Origin: Bacteroidota bacterium
Lineage (GTDB): Bacteria; Bacteroidota; Bacteroidia; 2-12-FULL-35-15
Assembly (NCBI GenBank): GCA_025963715.1
Contig: JAOQAG010000001.1
Coordinates: 62,001-126,000 of the forward strand
Length of the DNA stretch: 64,000 nucleotides
Reading direction: 5' to 3'
Below are positions 27,195 to 35,165 of this stretch, piece after piece. The position numbers and the translations under genes were made by a program. Numbering within the stretch: the first letter of the stretch is position 1; each line of letters opens with the position of its first letter. The notes beneath the pieces are model-generated. The model ran no database searches. It saw only the letters and a list, made by a program, of their open reading frames with translations, and was not told the origin of the DNA.

Positions 27195-29429
27195 ATGCGT
27201 TTTAAAACCGTACTGTTTTTGTTCCTGGTAAGTACAGGCTGCTTTTCTCAGGTGGTATGCGACCTTACACTTACCAACACGATCCAGACATTCGATGTAT
27301 ACAATCACAACCCCACAGGCGTTACCATGTACAAAGCCAAAATGTATATTGACGCTGATGGTAGCCCCCGTGCATACGGGCCAGGCAACAGCGGGCTGGA
27401 TTACACCGCAAACGCAGGCTCGCCCGGCAACTGGTGGGGAATTGTAACCGATGCAGGCGGAACACCAATTATACAAGGCTCCGGCGATCCTTACCCGGGA
27501 ATGTACGTTTCTACCACCTCTCTCGTAAATTCGGGGTATGCCTCCACCAATCCATTCCGCTATGTAAATTCCGAAACCGTTCCATTCTTCGTATTGCCTT
27601 CCCCTGTGGTTTCTGCAGGCGGGATCCGGATCGGAGATGTTGCTTATGTTTATAATACAGTAACCGGGCTGGGTTGTTATGCAATTTATGCCGATGCAGG
27701 GCCTTCTACAAGCCTGGGAGAAGGGTCCATTTATCTTGCCGCACAAATAGGAGTAAACCCCAATGTACGAACCGGGGGTACTTCATTGGGGATTATCGAT
27801 TACATCGTTTTTCCTCATTCGGGTTTTGGACAAGGCGTGATCCCAGGCATTACACAAATCGATAGTATTGGAAACGCTGTGATTGGAACTGTAGGAGGAA
27901 CCGGAATTACAAATTGCCTGGGTGCAACCGTTACCGCAGATCATACCGCTCCTACCACACAAATTGCAGCTCCTGCCAATTGGGATACTACCGGTTTTTC
28001 CGCCACTTTTAACGATGCCGATAATACCGGCGGAAGTGGTGTCGAAAAAAGATTTTACCAGGTTTCCGATTACAACAACAGCTGGAGATCAAATAATACG
28101 CAGGGTTTTTTTAACGATGATTTTGATTTGCCCGCTCTTGATCCCGAATGGACAAACGTTTCAGGAAACTGGACAATTAATGCAGGCGGTTACCTCGAAC
28201 AATCGGACGAAAGCCTTTCCAATACAAATCTATATGCGCCTTTAACGCAAAATTTATCGGATGAATACCTGTATAACTGGACAGGGATCATTAAAGGCGC
28301 AGGAGTAAACCGCCGCGCAGGCTTTCATTTCTTTGCAGATCAGCCGGATTCTACCAACAGGGGAAATTCCTATTTTGTATTTTTCCGTTTGGATGATCAG
28401 CGCATTCAGATCTATAAAGTAATTGGTAATTCATGGGGAAGCGGCCCGGTAAAAGATGTCGCATACAGCTTCAATGTAAACCAGGCGTATGATTTTAAAG
28501 TGCTTTACAATCGCATCAGCGGGGTGATCAGCGTATATGTGAACAATGTCGTATCGGCTGAATGGATAGATGCAGCACCAATCAGTAATGGCTCGTACGT
28601 GTCCTTCCGCAGCGCCAATTGTAATTACCAGGTAAATGATTTTAAAGTATACCGTTCCCGCGATGTCACCGAAAATATAACGGTTGGAGCAGGCAATGCA
28701 TTTGATGTACGTTATCAGAATGCAGATCCGGAAAGTCCAACCGGTTGTATCCGTTCTATTGTTGTGGATACGGCAAAAAATATAAGCACTTCCACTTTAA
28801 AAAAAGTGAACGTCGACTGGAGCGCACCATCTGCTGCATCGTATGTAAATGATGGGCTTTCGGCAGATCAGAATCTTACTTATGATCCATCACAACTTCA
28901 GGCAAACTGGGATGTTTGTTCCGACAGTAATTCCGGAATTAAAAATTATTACTATGCAATTGGTTCCACGCCGGGCGCTGCGGATGTTGTTAGCTGGACG
29001 CCAACCCTGAATCATTCGGTAACAGTTACCGGGCTAACGCTTATTCCTTCGGCAACCTATTATACAAGTGTGCAGGCAGAGGATTCCGCACAGATCAGGT
29101 CCGCAGTGGTAACATCAAACGGACAAACATTTGATGCGCTTACAAGCGTGAATACAATGGAAACAGGGCTGAAAAACATAACCGTATATCCCAATCCCGG
29201 TAACGGATTGGTACATTTAAAAATAAATGCGGAAAGCTCCGCTGCACAGCAAGCACTTGTTATTATTACAGATCTAACCGGGAAAGAAATTTACAGAACG
29301 GTGTTAAGCTTTAAAAATAATTCAGCCGAAGCCGATCTTGATATTAGCGGGCAAAACAATGGAATGTATTATGTGATAGCGGACATAAATGGAAAACGAT
29401 ATTTTAATAAAATAATTCTCAATAAATAA
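27195..29429 (+). CDS. T9SS type A-sorted secreted protein with lectin-like and FN3-like domains
   Basis: I start at ATG 27195 (MRFKTVLFLFLVSTGCFSQ), giving a signal peptide; the longer frame lacks support. The 744-residue product has an N-terminal region of unknown fold, a central jelly-roll (concanavalin A-like) region (NDDFDLPALDPEWTNVSGNW, about residues 315-500), an FN3-like part (ATYYTSVQAEDSAQIRS) and a C-terminal type A T9SS domain (ITVYPNPGNGLVHL and the final YFNKIILNK). It is probably exported across the outer membrane and retained or released at the surface. Its binding target is unknown. Its stop codon overlaps the start of the MazG-like gene (TAATG). Confidence 0.85.
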   Translation: MRFKTVLFLFLVSTGCFSQVVCDLTLTNTIQTFDVYNHNPTGVTMYKAKMYIDADGSPRAYGPGNSGLDYTANAGSPGNWWGIVTDAGGTPIIQGSGDPYPGMYVSTTSLVNSGYASTNPFRYVNSETVPFFVLPSPVVSAGGIRIGDVAYVYNTVTGLGCYAIYADAGPSTSLGEGSIYLAAQIGVNPNVRTGGTSLGIIDYIVFPHSGFGQGVIPGITQIDSIGNAVIGTVGGTGITNCLGATVTADHTAPTTQIAAPANWDTTGFSATFNDADNTGGSGVEKRFYQVSDYNNSWRSNNTQGFFNDDFDLPALDPEWTNVSGNWTINAGGYLEQSDESLSNTNLYAPLTQNLSDEYLYNWTGIIKGAGVNRRAGFHFFADQPDSTNRGNSYFVFFRLDDQRIQIYKVIGNSWGSGPVKDVAYSFNVNQAYDFKVLYNRISGVISVYVNNVVSAEWIDAAPISNGSYVSFRSANCNYQVNDFKVYRSRDVTENITVGAGNAFDVRYQNADPESPTGCIRSIVVDTAKNISTSTLKKVNVDWSAPSAASYVNDGLSADQNLTYDPSQLQANWDVCSDSNSGIKNYYYAIGSTPGAADVVSWTPTLNHSVTVTGLTLIPSATYYTSVQAEDSAQIRSAVVTSNGQTFDALTSVNTMETGLKNITVYPNPGNGLVHLKINAESSAAQQALVIITDLTGKEIYRTVLSFKNNSAEADLDISGQNNGMYYVIADINGKRYFNKIILNK

Positions 29430-29770
29430 TGCCGGAATTAAGTATAAAAAAAGCACAGAAAACAGTAGACGAGTGGATCAAAACCCACGGAGTACGTTAT
29501 TTTAACGAGCTTACCAATATGGCTATCCTTACGGAAGAAGTAGGAGAAGTGGCCCGCATTATTTCGCGTACGTATGGCGAACAATCATTCAAAAAGAAAG
29601 ATACAGACAAGGAATTAGCAGATGAGCTGGCAGATGTATTGTTTGTGGTGATTTGCCTTGCCAACCAAACGGGAGTTGATCTTACAACAGCATTCGCAAA
29701 AAATATGGAGAAAAAAACAAAACGCGATCACAAGCGGCATAAGGAAAATGTGAAGCTGAAAATTAAATAA
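29429..29770 (+). CDS. MazG-like nucleotide pyrophosphohydrolase
   Basis: A 113-residue all-alpha NTP-pyrophosphatase. The metal-binding pattern is complete: E36/E37 and E40 in TEEVGEVARI, then E66 and D69 in DELADVLFV. Short MazG-like enzymes hydrolyse (d)NTPs to monophosphates, removing damaged nucleotides. The ATG overlaps the stop of the preceding T9SS gene (TAATG), so translation may be coupled, but no functional link is evident. Confidence 0.88.
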   Translation: MPELSIKKAQKTVDEWIKTHGVRYFNELTNMAILTEEVGEVARIISRTYGEQSFKKKDTDKELADELADVLFVVICLANQTGVDLTTAFAKNMEKKTKRDHKRHKENVKLKIK

Positions 29771-29775
29771 ATACG

Positions 29776-29865
29776 TTATTTGTTTCTTCTGTAATAGCGT
29801 ATCGCTAACAGTGCAGCCAATACACAGATCAGGTAAACTAATTCTATAGGATCATGTTTTTCCAT
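29776..29865 (-). CDS. Possible 29-residue single-pass membrane microprotein
   Basis: A short frame with ATG at 29863-29865 and TAA at 29776-29778. The product is acidic at the start (MEKHDPIE), has one hydrophobic stretch (LVYLICVLAALLAI) and ends in a basic tail (RYYRRNK), which is the layout of a real small membrane protein with a positive cytoplasmic end. It lies between the MazG-like gene and the stop of the helical-repeat gene on the same strand. No strong ribosome-binding site is seen, so I call it tentatively. Confidence 0.4.
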   Translation of the reverse strand: MEKHDPIELVYLICVLAALLAIRYYRRNK

Positions 29866-29912
29866 AGTATAAGCAGCTTTTTATCTAACATCTAACATCC
29901 GTTACGCATCCC

Positions 29913-31406
29913 TTACGATCTGTTTTCCAGCCACTGATGAAACTTGATCAGCTCCGAACTGTAATGTTCCCAGGAGGTAGCGGTGTTTTTTTCAGAAAGT
30001 TGTTCCAGCATTTTTTTTGCCCCGGCATTTTTAGGATCGTATTTAAATCCGTTTTTTTCCAGCTCACGCAATAATTTTACGATCATAACATTCCGCTCGC
30101 TTACTTCGTCTGTTTTGCCGGTCCGTTCCATATATTTACGCAAGGATTCCAGCGAAGCAACAGCCTCATCAATTTTATCTTTTTCAATATAGATCATGAT
30201 GTTCAGGATCCGGAGCGAAATATTCCAGCGTGTTTTGTCTTTTTCAATTTCCAAAGATTCGTTCAGCAAACGCAAGGCGCCGGTATGATTTTTTTCAGCA
30301 AACAAGACACATGCCTGGTAATAAATAAATTTTGATTTCCGGAATTCGCCTGTATCAATGCTGGAATGATTTAAAATAAAATTCAAACACACATTTGCCT
30401 GCCTGTAATCTTCATTGTAAAAATTGGTGTAAAATTCCTGCTCCTTCGCAACCGCAAGATTAAAGCTGTCTTCCAGGTAATAGCTCTGCGATTTGCGCGC
30501 ATCTTTTAATGCATCCGCATACTTTCCTAAAAATGTTTTATACTGCACCAGGTTGGTGTATACAAAGCCCATGCGCTCGTTGCGGTAAATCGACTTGTGT
30601 TTTTTTAGCATCGCGATCAGTTTATTGCAATAACCGATTGCCGCTTCATAATCTTTCTGACGCTCTGCCAGTGCAAAGCGCAGGATGTGCAGGTAATAAT
30701 TTATTTGCTCAGATTTAGTTTTTTTATAATCCAGCTCCATCTCTTTGATCGACTTGTTGAGGTGTTTGTCGGCCTCCGAATTGGAAAGTGTTTTTATAAA
30801 ATCATTGTTCAGGATCAGCCGGTAATAGTTGTCGTTGGCGTTTACCGACGCTTTATGACAATATTCATAAAAAGGCAATTCATCATTGATCTTCTCAAAT
30901 GCCTGTAAACCCGCGCGAATCCCGCGGAAATATTTTTTTACATGCAGCGCTTCGATCAGTACTTCATACAATTCAAATTCTTTTGCTTTCGCGATGATAT
31001 CATTCAGCAGCTCATCAATTGTTTCCGTTTTTCCTTCGCTGATAGAGCGGATAGAGATGCGGCAGGCCAGTAATTTTTTCTTTAATATAAAATGAATGCT
31101 GTCATTTTCGTTGAAGAGAGAGCTGTTGGTGATGTATTTATCAAGCGTTAACGACTCGAGTACTTTGCTGAATAGATTATTTTTAAGATCGCTAACCCGC
31201 TTTGTGCCTGTTTCAGAGGCAATCAGATCATCGGTGATGTTTTCTTTTTTATTGGCAACAATGTATTTGAACAGCTTTATTTCCATCAGGCCGTCTTTAT
31301 TGTTGTGATCAAACAATGCCTGTGTTTTATTCAAATGGTCTTCCACCAGCCGGATTTCAACAGGGGACAGGCCCTGAATAAAATTAATAAGGTGTGGATT
31401 CGCCAT
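29913..31406 (-). CDS. Helical-repeat (TPR-like) protein of unknown function
   Basis: A 497-residue protein with no signal peptide or membrane segment, predicted to be almost all alpha-helical. The N-terminal part (FIQGLSPVEIRLVEDHL, then EIKLFKYIVANKKENITDDL) looks like a small helical domain; from about residue 130 onward TPR-like helix pairs appear (ALKDARKSQSYYLEDSF, ARLLNESLEIEKDK-like). Such scaffold proteins are common in Bacteroidota and not well characterised. It is divergent from the small secreted protein at 31843; the shared upstream region contains two copies of a 29-bp motif. Confidence 0.75.
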   Translation of the reverse strand: MANPHLINFIQGLSPVEIRLVEDHLNKTQALFDHNNKDGLMEIKLFKYIVANKKENITDDLIASETGTKRVSDLKNNLFSKVLESLTLDKYITNSSLFNENDSIHFILKKKLLACRISIRSISEGKTETIDELLNDIIAKAKEFELYEVLIEALHVKKYFRGIRAGLQAFEKINDELPFYEYCHKASVNANDNYYRLILNNDFIKTLSNSEADKHLNKSIKEMELDYKKTKSEQINYYLHILRFALAERQKDYEAAIGYCNKLIAMLKKHKSIYRNERMGFVYTNLVQYKTFLGKYADALKDARKSQSYYLEDSFNLAVAKEQEFYTNFYNEDYRQANVCLNFILNHSSIDTGEFRKSKFIYYQACVLFAEKNHTGALRLLNESLEIEKDKTRWNISLRILNIMIYIEKDKIDEAVASLESLRKYMERTGKTDEVSERNVMIVKLLRELEKNGFKYDPKNAGAKKMLEQLSEKNTATSWEHYSSELIKFHQWLENRS

Positions 31407-31586
31407 AACTATGTTGTGTTGTTGAGTGTTTGCGGGGGTTCGGCCTAGACTGAGTATTTAAGCCGAATGCACATACAAATTAAGCTAAATAAATCTATTT
31501 TCAAAAATGTTTCGTGCAATCTTGTATTTAAATCCTGTTTTTTTTCTGATTTTTTGGTATAACTTGCTGATTGTCATTTATTTGTA

Positions 31587-31615
31587 CCGGGTCGAATTCC
31601 GGGGTTGATTTGTCC
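31587..31615 (+). promoter_or_regulatory. 29-bp upstream motif, copy 1
   Basis: CCGGGTCGAATT, 12 variable bases, TGTCC. Its 3' end includes TTTG (31609-31612); 19 bases later comes TATGTTGC, a weak -7 candidate. Two other copies (31728-31756 and 60858-60886) keep the same two blocks at the same spacing. Confidence 0.65.
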
Positions 31616-31727
31616 ATGGAAAGTGCTTAGATATGTTGCAACTTTGTCATGTAATAAAAAACAAAAAAAATAATTAGCGAATTTTTTAAAGAAAAGCAGT
31701 TAAGATATTGACAATCAGTGTTTTACT

Positions 31728-31756
31728 CCGAGTCGAATTTTAGGGGTAATTTGTCC
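31728..31756 (+). promoter_or_regulatory. 29-bp upstream motif, copy 2
   Basis: CCGAGTCGAATT, 12 variable bases, TGTCC, in the same orientation as copy 1 and 87 bases before the secreted-protein ATG at 31843. Confidence 0.65.
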
Positions 31757-31842
31757 GCGGTTTTTTTAGTGGAGTGTCTTTACTTTGTCCTATTCAAAGT
31801 AAGTATTCAACCACAATTAATCAAAAAAATCGAACAAAAAAC

Positions 31843-32145
31843 ATGAAACAAATTTCTAAAACTCTATTAAAAGGATTATTCGTTATCGTTCTTTTCACAA
31901 CTGGATCAGTAGTTTTATCTACAGCAACAGGAGTACCAACAGTAAATGCAGCAAGTGCTTCCATTGGTTACAATCAGGTGTATGAGTATCTTGCAAGTAA
32001 AGGTTATACAGTATTTACCTTAAACCAGGATCCCGGAACTAAATTTAACTGGGTTGCTCAGACATCGATAAATGGAATTCATTATAATACAACCATTTAT
32101 TGTACATCTACTGAAATTGTAGGCAATGCCGATGTAATATTTTAA
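31843..32145 (+). CDS. Small secreted protein sharing a domain with its neighbour
   Basis: I start at ATG 31843 (MKQISKTLLKGLFVIVLFTT); the longer frame has 23 unsupported residues. The 100-residue product has a signal peptide-like N-terminus and a C-terminal domain of about 57 residues: NQVYEYLASKGYTVFTLNQ, a Trp-Val-Ala core, and a final TTIYCTSTEIVGNADV. The same pattern (xQVxxYxxxKGYxV, then xWxAx, NGxxY, TxIxGxxD) ends the next gene's product. I recognise no named family. It is in an operon with 32157 and preceded by two copies of the 29-bp motif, so expression may be conditional. Confidence 0.7.
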   Translation: MKQISKTLLKGLFVIVLFTTGSVVLSTATGVPTVNAASASIGYNQVYEYLASKGYTVFTLNQDPGTKFNWVAQTSINGIHYNTTIYCTSTEIVGNADVIF

Positions 32146-32156
32146 ATAAAACGATC

Positions 32157-32474
32157 ATGCAATCATCATTTAACACATTTCCGGAAATACTATTTTTTGT
32201 AGTATTTGTAATAGCAATAGCAACATTGCTCTACGCATTTGGATGGCAAATTGTTAAAGATGTACGAAAGGGAAAGAGGAGAGTAGATAGCTCGGTTACT
32301 CCAAAGCAGGTAACGCACTATTTTATAGATAAAGGGTATGTTGTATGTAATATCACCCCCGTAAAGAATAGTAACAAATGGCTTGCATTTCTAATAAAAA
32401 ACGGAGAGTATTTAATTGCGACTGTTTTTACAAATGGTCAAACGATTGAGGGACATTTAGATTCATTGGAATAA
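32157..32474 (+). CDS. Membrane-anchored paralogue of the small secreted protein
   Basis: A 105-residue protein with one N-terminal membrane segment (EILFFVVFVIAIATLLYAF), a basic linker (KDVRKGKRR) and a C-terminal domain that aligns with that of the preceding gene: KQVTHYFIDKGYVVCNITP against NQVYEYLASKGYTVFTLNQ, then W-L-A and NGEYLIATVF and GHLD. It starts 11 bases after the upstream stop. After TM orientation (positive-inside), the shared domain is likely cytoplasmic here and extracytoplasmic in the neighbour. No function known; a sensor/inhibitor pair is one possibility. Confidence 0.7.
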   Translation: MQSSFNTFPEILFFVVFVIAIATLLYAFGWQIVKDVRKGKRRVDSSVTPKQVTHYFIDKGYVVCNITPVKNSNKWLAFLIKNGEYLIATVFTNGQTIEGHLDSLE

Positions 32475-32523
32475 ATTTTTGGGTTATTAATTTATTATTG
32501 GTGGTTTTCTACAAACACCAACA

Positions 32524-32579
32524 GCAAGGTGATATACAGTGGAGGAGTAGCCACTTTCACCTTGCTTCCCTTTTTTTAT
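32524..32579 (+). terminator. Terminator after the small-protein module
   Basis: GCAAGGTGA and TCACCTTGC pair, with an inner CAGTGG/CCACTT helix, followed by CCC and a T run. Confidence 0.75.
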
Positions 32580-32597
32580 AAGTTAAGCTAAATATGC

Positions 32598-32605
32598 TAT
32601 ATTTG
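32598..32605 (+). promoter_or_regulatory. -7 promoter element of the receiver/histidine-kinase gene
   Basis: TATATTTG matches TAnnTTTG; it is 58 bases upstream of the kinase ATG and downstream of the terminator at 32524. Confidence 0.5.
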
Positions 32606-32663
32606 CTTTATAACAGATATTTATTTATGGAATGAAGCTGATTGGTACAGAAAACGTGAAAGG

Positions 32664-33743
32664 ATGACAAACAAGCTGAAGATACTGATTTTAGAAGACA
32701 ATTATGCAGATGCTGATCTTACGATAAGGGCATTGAAAAAATCAGATTTGCTGTTTGAACACAGGCTGGTAGAAAACAAAGTTGACTTTGTTGTGGCCTT
32801 ACAGGAATTTCATCCGGATGTTATTTTATCCGACCATTCATTACCTTCCTTTACTTCCTCCGAAGCTTTACCGATTGCAAGAGAAATATGTGGTTCCAGT
32901 GTATTTATACTGGTTACAGGAACCGTTTCTGAAGAATTTGCCGTTGATATTTTAAAAGCCGGAGCCGATGATTATGTTCTTAAATCATCACTTACCCGTT
33001 TACCTTCCGCCATTACCAATGCTTTTTTGAAAAAAAGAGCGGAATACGAGCGTGAAAATAACTGGAAAAAGCTCCTGGAAGCCAATCACGAGCTCAAAAC
33101 ATTTATTTACCGCGCTTCACACGATATCCGTGGACCGCTCAGCTCCATGAAAGGCTTGATCAATGTTGCAAAACTGGAAAAAGGAGACGATCTGAACAGC
33201 CTGATCAAAATGATGGATGTGAGCGCTGAAAAACTGGATAAGATCCTGATCGACCTGATCGAAACAGTTGGCGTGAGAGACCGTCTGGTGGACAGAAAGG
33301 AGATCGACTTTAAAGAACTGATCAATGAGATCCTGACTGAATATCAAAATTATCCCCGGTTTGATGCCTTGCGTATTTCCATTGACATAGACGATAGCGT
33401 TCCTTTTTATTCCGACCAGATCATTTTATCCATGCTCTTGAAGCGGATTGTGGATAATGCCATTAAATTTCATAATTATTCGAGCAACGGCTCTTATGTA
33501 AATATCCGGATTGCAGCGAATGAAGGCGGCGTAAATATTTTTGTAGTTGATAACGGAAGCGGAATCAAAGAAGAATTAACGGATCGTGTATTTGAAATGT
33601 TTTACCGCGCTAACAGCGAATCGGATGGCAGTGGCCTGGGATTGTATCTTGTAAAGATCGGTGTTGAAAAGCTGAGAGGCACTATCAGCCTGAAAAGCTC
33701 GGAACAAATGGGTACTACGGTGCATGTGTTCCTGCCTTCTTAA
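32664..33743 (+). CDS. Receiver-first histidine kinase (soluble)
   Basis: A 359-residue cytosolic two-component protein with no membrane segment. The N-terminal receiver domain has acidic pair E11/D12, phospho-acceptor D57 (VILSDHSLP) and K107 (YVLKSSL). A kinase follows with phospho-His H153 in RASHDIRGPLSS, the N box DNAIKFHNY, the G1 box VDNGSGI, and GSGLGLYLV as G2. The receiver-then-kinase order is that of a phosphorelay intermediate fed by another kinase and signalling onward; the upstream kinase and the response regulator are not nearby. It is adjacent to the small secreted module but is separated by a terminator, so regulation of that module is only a possibility. Confidence 0.9.
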   Translation: MTNKLKILILEDNYADADLTIRALKKSDLLFEHRLVENKVDFVVALQEFHPDVILSDHSLPSFTSSEALPIAREICGSSVFILVTGTVSEEFAVDILKAGADDYVLKSSLTRLPSAITNAFLKKRAEYERENNWKKLLEANHELKTFIYRASHDIRGPLSSMKGLINVAKLEKGDDLNSLIKMMDVSAEKLDKILIDLIETVGVRDRLVDRKEIDFKELINEILTEYQNYPRFDALRISIDIDDSVPFYSDQIILSMLLKRIVDNAIKFHNYSSNGSYVNIRIAANEGGVNIFVVDNGSGIKEELTDRVFEMFYRANSESDGSGLGLYLVKIGVEKLRGTISLKSSEQMGTTVHVFLPS

Positions 33744-33747
33744 AATA

Positions 33748-33780
33748 GTTCAAAGTTCAATTTGGAAAGTTCAAAGTTAG
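33748..33780. repeat. GTTCAAAGTTCAA-type intergenic repeat
   Basis: Short direct repeats of GTTCAAAGTT. Related runs occur in spacers at about 39237-39270, 44162-44192, 61436-61460 and (inverted) 61715-61755, so it is a low-complexity family dispersed through this genome. Confidence 0.55.
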
Positions 33781-33908
33781 CTGTACGGATAACGAACAGA
33801 ACCGAAATTACGAATCTGTGTTATACCAATCTGTATCGCCAATTGCCGTTTTTTTTCTTTTTTGTTTATTGTCTACTGGTTTTTTCTATTGTCTACTTTC
33901 TTTTTTGT

Positions 33909-35165
33909 CTACTGTCCACTATTTCCTTCTTTCTCTTTCCTCAACATATTCAATGCAAAGTAGCCAATCACCAGGATCACAATTAGCATAACGATCCAAA
34001 GCCATTTTTTATCGGTCATAAGCGGCTGAACGCTGGCGCTCACATTTTCTTTTGCGCTTATTTCTTCATTTCCGTAATTCACTTCGGTTAATACGGCTGG
34101 AATTTTTTCTTTAAAATGAACGAGGTCATATACCGGTGCTTCTGCGTTTTCTTTTCCATATGCGATATACAAATGATCACTTACCGCTAATTTTGCCACC
34201 AGCTGTGCTTTTTCAGCGAACAGTTTTATCTCATCCAGGGAAATCGGTTGATTATCATAATTGATGATCTCGATCTTTAGCTTTTTTGTTTTTGTATTGT
34301 TAAGCGCAAACACATTGTCTTCATTGGACGAAACAATTCCCGAACCCACCTGTTCCCACAATTCTTCATCCTTTTTAGGCATGTGATAGATCCCGTTCGA
34401 CCTGTAAATATTGACATCGCGGTAAAAATCGGTTTTGCTGTTACTTTTTAACGTGATGTAGCTGACCAGGTAATCGGCAGGAAGCTCGACGATGAATTCA
34501 GAAGTTTTTTCTTTTTTATGCTCGGTTTGTTGTTTTGCCTTTACCGGAAGCGCGGCATAATTTCCTTTTGTGATGCTGGTTTCGAAGGCAGAAGCACTCG
34601 TAACCGTAATTTTATCGCTGCTGTCATCATCAAATTTGATGCGGAAATAGCTGTATTCTGCAGAAGAGAAATACAGTGCGGTGGATTTAAAATTATTTTC
34701 TGCATTCTGAAATCCCACTATCCGCATGTGTTGGCGGATGGTAAACCATTCTTTATTATCGTTACTTCCTTCAATGCTCAGGAGTTTGTCAAAATTATTT
34801 TCGGCAACATCCAGGTAAATGCGATTGATCACCTTTTTTTTGCTCATTTTCAGCGTTACGTACGAGCAGCATTTTAAGTGTGTTACGTCGTTGATCAGCT
34901 CGAAGGGAATAGGCGTTTCCTCCGTTTTGTCGCCCAGCCATTGCATTAAATAAGGGATTTCAACGGTGTCCTTTTCGCCAGCATTGTAGATGCGGAGATC
35001 ACTCCCGCTTTTGCAGGCGGCCAATACTTCGGGCAACAGCGGAACTGCGTAATAATTTTCGCTTGCTACCGCATTTAATTTACGCTTGTACGAATAGCTG
35101 TTGAGTTGCGAAAAAGCACTTGCAGAAAGCAATAAAAGCAGTACGGTAATTATTTTTGATCTCAT
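33909..35165 (-). CDS. DUF3999 family exported protein
   Basis: A 418-residue protein with signal peptide (MRSKIITVLLLLLSASAFSQ), a long beta-rich periplasmic part with YKRKLNAVASENYYAVPLL and IPYLMQWLGDKTEETPIP, and one C-terminal membrane segment (WLWIVMLIVILVIGYFAL) with a short basic cytoplasmic tail. That is the DUF3999 layout. The function of this family is unknown. Its ATG overlaps the stop of the DUF2339 gene (ATGA), and the two families occur together in many bacteria, pointing to a joint envelope complex. Confidence 0.85.
   Translation of the reverse strand: MRSKIITVLLLLLSASAFSQLNSYSYKRKLNAVASENYYAVPLLPEVLAACKSGSDLRIYNAGEKDTVEIPYLMQWLGDKTEETPIPFELINDVTHLKCCSYVTLKMSKKKVINRIYLDVAENNFDKLLSIEGSNDNKEWFTIRQHMRIVGFQNAENNFKSTALYFSSAEYSYFRIKFDDDSSDKITVTSASAFETSITKGNYAALPVKAKQQTEHKKEKTSEFIVELPADYLVSYITLKSNSKTDFYRDVNIYRSNGIYHMPKKDEELWEQVGSGIVSSNEDNVFALNNTKTKKLKIEIINYDNQPISLDEIKLFAEKAQLVAKLAVSDHLYIAYGKENAEAPVYDLVHFKEKIPAVLTEVNYGNEEISAKENVSASVQPLMTDKKWLWIVMLIVILVIGYFALNMLRKEKEGNSGQ

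Larger units (their letters stand above)
31407..31842. other. Regulatory spacer with two copies of a 29-bp motif
   Basis: A 436-base divergent spacer without a gene, AT-rich and containing two direct copies of a 29-bp sequence (31587-31615 and 31728-31756). Inverted copies of CTGATTGTCA (31567-31576) and TTGACAATCAG (31709-31719) lie just upstream of each motif. Confidence 0.7.
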
